From Phalacrocorax aristotelis (lineage: Eukaryota; Chordata; Aves; Suliformes; Phalacrocoracidae): a DNA stretch of 64,000 bases. The DNA lies in contig NW_027441293.1 of the NCBI RefSeq assembly GCF_949628215.1, positions 87,001-151,000 of the forward strand, given 5' to 3'. The notes below the pieces were generated by a model. That model was not told where the DNA came from and searched no databases. It saw only the letters and a list, made by a program, of their open reading frames with translations. Each line of letters begins with the position of its first letter. Position 1 is the first letter of the stretch. The translations under genes and the position numbers were made by a program. This document shows, one piece after another, positions 61,901 through 64,000 of the stretch.

Positions 61901-63341
61901 GGTTGGGTTTTGGTGTTTGTTTTGTGTGATAATTGTGTTCTTTCATTCTGACTGTGCTGGAAAGGAGCTATTCGTAACACTCGTAATCGAGTCGAATCTG
62001 GAAATTAATCATGCCAGCTGAGTGATCAAGTGTATATGACAAGAATTTGTATGCTTTCTAAAAGCAGCAAAGTATGTTTTCCTAGGGTGGTGGGTTGGTT
62101 TTTGGTTTTTGTTTTTTTCTAACCATCTTGATGCACTCTTACTGTATGGGAAACTTGATTACCTGACAATTGTGAATTGGATTTGTCTTAGGACGGATAC
62201 AGGTTGAACTCGCAAAGGGGGCAGCATGACTGAAACCTATCACAGAGGTGATGCTATGGTGTACATTGTTAAAATTCTTCTTAGTCAAGTGTTGCGTTTC
62301 ATGAGTGACGTAACAGAATGAATCCAAAATAGAAAGTGATGTTTTGAAAATGTCAGATAGATTGTATTTTCTCCCACTAAGAAACAATGTCTTGCCTTTT
62401 CCAGTCATATCTCCTGGCACCAGTGTCTCAGTCTTCAGCTGGCAAGTGAATACACGCGGCCAGGGAAAACCATCTACTTATTTGGGTGTATTTGACTTTG
62501 ACTGCTGGTATCAGGCTCAAAAGCCAGGCTCGCTAAGGTAGGTTTTTATGAAGCTGGTTTCAGTATCCCTCCCCATAATTCATTGGAAAGTCGGCGTTTA
62601 GCTTCTGCACTTGTTTTCTTTCAGGCCAGAAGAATCCCTTCAGGACTGCCCCTATTTTGCACTGTGGTCACTGGATGCTGTAACAAGCACGACTGCTCCA
62701 AACCTCCTTCTGGATGTTGTGGTGCAGGAGCGCAGCCTAAGCTGGAGAGTTCCTCCTTCTTATCCACAACCTGAGCTGTGTTTTCATCCAAGCACCTATA
62801 ATTTTGGTAGGTATTACACGGCTTTGAATAGTGATAAGCTTAAACGAGCTCAAATGCCATTTATTGGTTCTCCTGTTCACTGTTTGTCACGCAAAAACCC
62901 AACCAAACCGAAACACCCCAACCCCCCACCCACCCAACTGTGATGACGTTGTACTGACCAAGTGTGTGCTGTTGTGACACCTGCCTGACAGGCGGCTGGG
63001 TCTGGGGGTTGGGTGCTTCTGTAACGCAGCCCGTGAGGTGGTGCTGGTGATCAAATGAAATGACTCTGGGCTGAAGCTCAAAGCGCAGCACCTCGATAGC
63101 CCCGGAGGGAAAATCTCTACACTCAGTCATCGTTTTTCTAAAAAAGGCTGTAAGTGATGTGATGAGAAGAACGGGTATTCAGTTGTACCTTTCCAGAGGT
63201 TGCTGTGACAAAAATGTAAACTGGTGCTACCATCACGGTGAGAGTATGGAATGTTGTCCAACGTTCATTGTCTCTGCAGATGGCACGTGCCTGCTGAGCT
63301 CTGGAGTTGTTCATGTGACGTGCAGCGGCTTCCGGAAGGAG
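49860..63341 (+). CDS. AHCTF1: AHCTF1 (ELYS) N-terminal region, ten coding exons
   Basis: ELYS is the nucleoporin that binds chromatin and seeds nuclear pore assembly on post-mitotic chromosomes and at kinetochores. Ten exons are seen: 49860-49980, 51189-51442, 54214-54394, 55182-55389, 56662-56778, 57740-57824, 59815-59965, 62405-62537, 62625-62806, 63280-63341. All borders are AG/GT, all phases agree, and the joined frame is 498 codons without a stop. Hallmarks: [132 protein letters not shown]. This covers the seven-bladed beta-propeller (about 490 residues in mammals). The helical middle and AT-hook tail would lie past 64000, if present. The exon 10 donor is GTGATC, weaker than in L2. Either a full gene running off the window or an N-terminal duplicate. 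Confidence 0.95.
51189..51442 (+). CDS. AHCTF1: AHCTF1 exon 2
   Basis: Acceptor TTCCAG/GGAGAG; donor AGG/GTAGGT. It encodes the segment from [16 protein letters not shown] to [10 protein letters not shown]. Phase 0 at its end. Confidence 0.95.
53110..53318 (+). repeat. Dispersed 200-bp repeat, copy 2
   Basis: Partner of 35638-35838, in AHCTF1 intron 2. Neither arm pair covers it, so it is an independent dispersed repeat and not part of the segmental duplications. Confidence 0.75.
54214..54394 (+). CDS. AHCTF1: AHCTF1 exon 3
   Basis: Acceptor CTGTAG/GTAACT; donor TCGG/GTGAGC. It encodes [12 protein letters not shown] to [10 protein letters not shown], containing [20 protein letters not shown]. 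Confidence 0.95.
55182..55389 (+). CDS. AHCTF1: AHCTF1 exon 4
   Basis: Acceptor GTGCAG/GTCTAA; donor GGGA/GTAAGT. It encodes GRHLCLQ and [20 protein letters not shown], a WD-like propeller strand. Confidence 0.95.
56662..56778 (+). CDS. AHCTF1: AHCTF1 exon 5
   Basis: Acceptor CTGCAG/GCACCA; donor AAAG/GTGAAT. It encodes [20 protein letters not shown] and [16 protein letters not shown]. Confidence 0.95.
57740..57824 (+). CDS. AHCTF1: AHCTF1 exon 6
   Basis: Acceptor TTCCAG/TGAAGG; donor GAG/GTAAGA. It encodes [14 protein letters not shown] and ASGQVMYE. It is the last exon not duplicated in L2. Confidence 0.95.
59815..59965 (+). CDS. AHCTF1: AHCTF1 exon 7
   Basis: Acceptor CCGCAG/CGTTTG; donor GAAG/GTTTGT. 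It encodes [20 protein letters not shown] and onward. The L2 partner is 30231-30081; all 11 base differences fall in nine codons and change the residue. Confidence 0.95.
60105..62112. other. 2-kb segment in AHCTF1 intron 7 present only in R2
   Basis: Left intron 7 is 431 bases, right intron 7 is 2439. Flanks align across the gap (TTGGGCTTATTTCAAAG before; TTTTTTTCTAACCATCTTGA after). The extra segment holds a CR1 element at 60336-60879 and about 1.2 kb of unidentified DNA with T/G- and A/C-rich patches. Either inserted in the right copy or deleted from the left. Confidence 0.8.
60336..60879 (+). mobile_element. CR1 LINE, internally deleted, with 3-prime end
   Basis: Begins in the reverse-transcriptase domain ([16 protein letters not shown]), then jumps to the C-terminal ORF2 region (GTGTGGCCAGCAGGAGTAGG and GTGTTCAGTTTTGGGCCCCT) and runs through the 3-prime untranslated region to the terminal repeat TCTACGAGTCTATGAT. 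The reading frame is broken and it cannot be active. It lies in AHCTF1 intron 7, sense orientation. Confidence 0.95.
62405..62537 (+). CDS. AHCTF1: AHCTF1 exon 8
   Basis: Acceptor TTCCAG/TCATAT; donor TAAG/GTAGGT. It encodes [20 protein letters not shown] and onward. Identical at every base to the L2 partner 29649-29517. Confidence 0.95.
62625..62806 (+). CDS. AHCTF1: AHCTF1 exon 9
   Basis: Acceptor TTTCAG/GCCAGA; donor TTTTG/GTAGGT. It encodes [19 protein letters not shown] to FHPSTYNF. Three base differences from L2 29429-29248, all silent. Confidence 0.95.
63280..63341 (+). CDS. AHCTF1: AHCTF1 exon 10
   Basis: Acceptor CTGCAG/ATGGCA; donor GAG/GTGATC. It encodes [20 protein letters not shown], the end of the propeller region. 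It differs from L2 28772-28711 at three bases, two of them replacements. Confidence 0.95.
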
Positions 63342-64000
63342 GTGATCTTTTACTGTATCTTTATTGAGAATGTCAAGAGATGGACCTTTCCTAAGCTTTC
63401 CATGGCGCTGCTTTCGGTGTCAGGGACCATTTAATGCTCCTCCTGCCCATCCACACGCGTAACTGCAATTGTACCCTACCAGTTTTATCAAATGTAATGT
63501 TTGAGGTCCCCTCTTGGGAGTGTAAACGCACCGTTGTCTCCTGTTGAAGCACGATCAGGGCCTGAATGTTTAGAAAGGAAGAGAGTGCTGCTCTAGGAGC
63601 AGGAAGAGAAAGTCGGGGAAAGCTGTTCCTTCTCTCTCATCAATGAGTGCAACTGCCTGCGTGGTCCTGAGTTCGGGTTTTGATCCCTGATTACCTTGGA
63701 AAAGAGGACAGAACGGAGAAAAGGAAGCATCGTTCCCTCAGAACAACCTTCCCCCCCCGTCAGTCTCTCAAAGCATTAGGTTCCGTGCAGGACCTGACGA
63801 TGGGGGTGTCTCACTCGGATGCGAGTGGCTGCGAACATCCGCTTGCGGGACTATACCTGATCGTTTGCTTCCAAGGCAGTGAGCTGCAGCAAACAATTGC
63901 TGTTGGCAGCTCTACCCGATGACTTCCCTGTATTTTCCCTTCATTGGTCGGCTTTGCTGCAGCCTCTCAAAGCAGATCTTCACCTCTGTAGCCTTTGCCT

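Larger units (their letters stand above)
58980..64000. repeat. AHCTF1: Inverted repeat 2, right arm (R2)
   Basis: Inverted partner of 28039-31066, carrying AHCTF1 from intron 6 onward and running off the window end. It includes a 2-kb segment, 60105-62112, that the left arm lacks. Confidence 0.95.

Noticed and set aside
63342-64000. Next AHCTF1 exon (start of the helical domain)
   Set aside because: No matching frame within the remaining 659 bases; introns here are often longer, so absence proves nothing.

Overview
The window is vertebrate DNA, almost certainly from a bird. Three things show this: CR1 LINE fragments with typical CR1 3-prime ends, LTR pieces of common avian endogenous retrovirus families, and a 4.3-kb satellite with a 21-bp unit carrying phased A- and T-tracts, like the bent-DNA repeats known from galliform W chromosomes and microchromosomes. 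The middle is GC-rich with short introns, as on avian microchromosomes. I cannot tell W chromosome from microchromosome.

The layout is dominated by two interleaved inverted duplications. Arm pair 1 is 1-10040 (left) and about 36189-45958 (right). The arms are about 10 kb, nearly identical, and separated by a 26-kb spacer; the left arm runs off the window edge. Arm pair 2 is 28039-31066 (left) and 58980-64000 (right) and is more diverged. The order is L1, L2, R1, R2, so the two inversions interlock. Between L2 and R1 lies the satellite (31332-35636), which itself flips strand near 33342.

Three host gene families are recognised. (1) AHCTF1 (ELYS, a nucleoporin): ten consecutive coding exons on the plus strand at 49860-63341 give an open 498-codon N-terminal region, matching the beta-propeller domain. 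A second, inverted copy of exons 7-10 lies at 28711-30231. (2) FOXJ1 or a close paralog: two exons on the minus strand at 20562-23757, 433 codons, with a complete forkhead domain. (3) RBBP6: one RING-type exon at 46577-46761. A fourth, unrecognised minus-strand gene (10061-12816) encodes a proline-rich protein with several internal repeats; a diverged piece of its last exon sits beside the satellite at 35850-36169.

L1 and R1 carry a 17-bp minisatellite that differs by exactly 16 units, an LTR fossil at mirrored positions, and several ORFs kept open in both arms with no function I can name. The rest is introns, GC-rich or purine-rich low-complexity DNA, and old transposon pieces. Most long ORFs elsewhere are chance products of GC-rich sequence. 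The most interesting signals are the interlocked inverted repeats around a bent satellite, the intact AHCTF1 propeller region, and the contrast between AHCTF1 exon 7 (only replacement changes between copies) and exon 9 (only silent changes).
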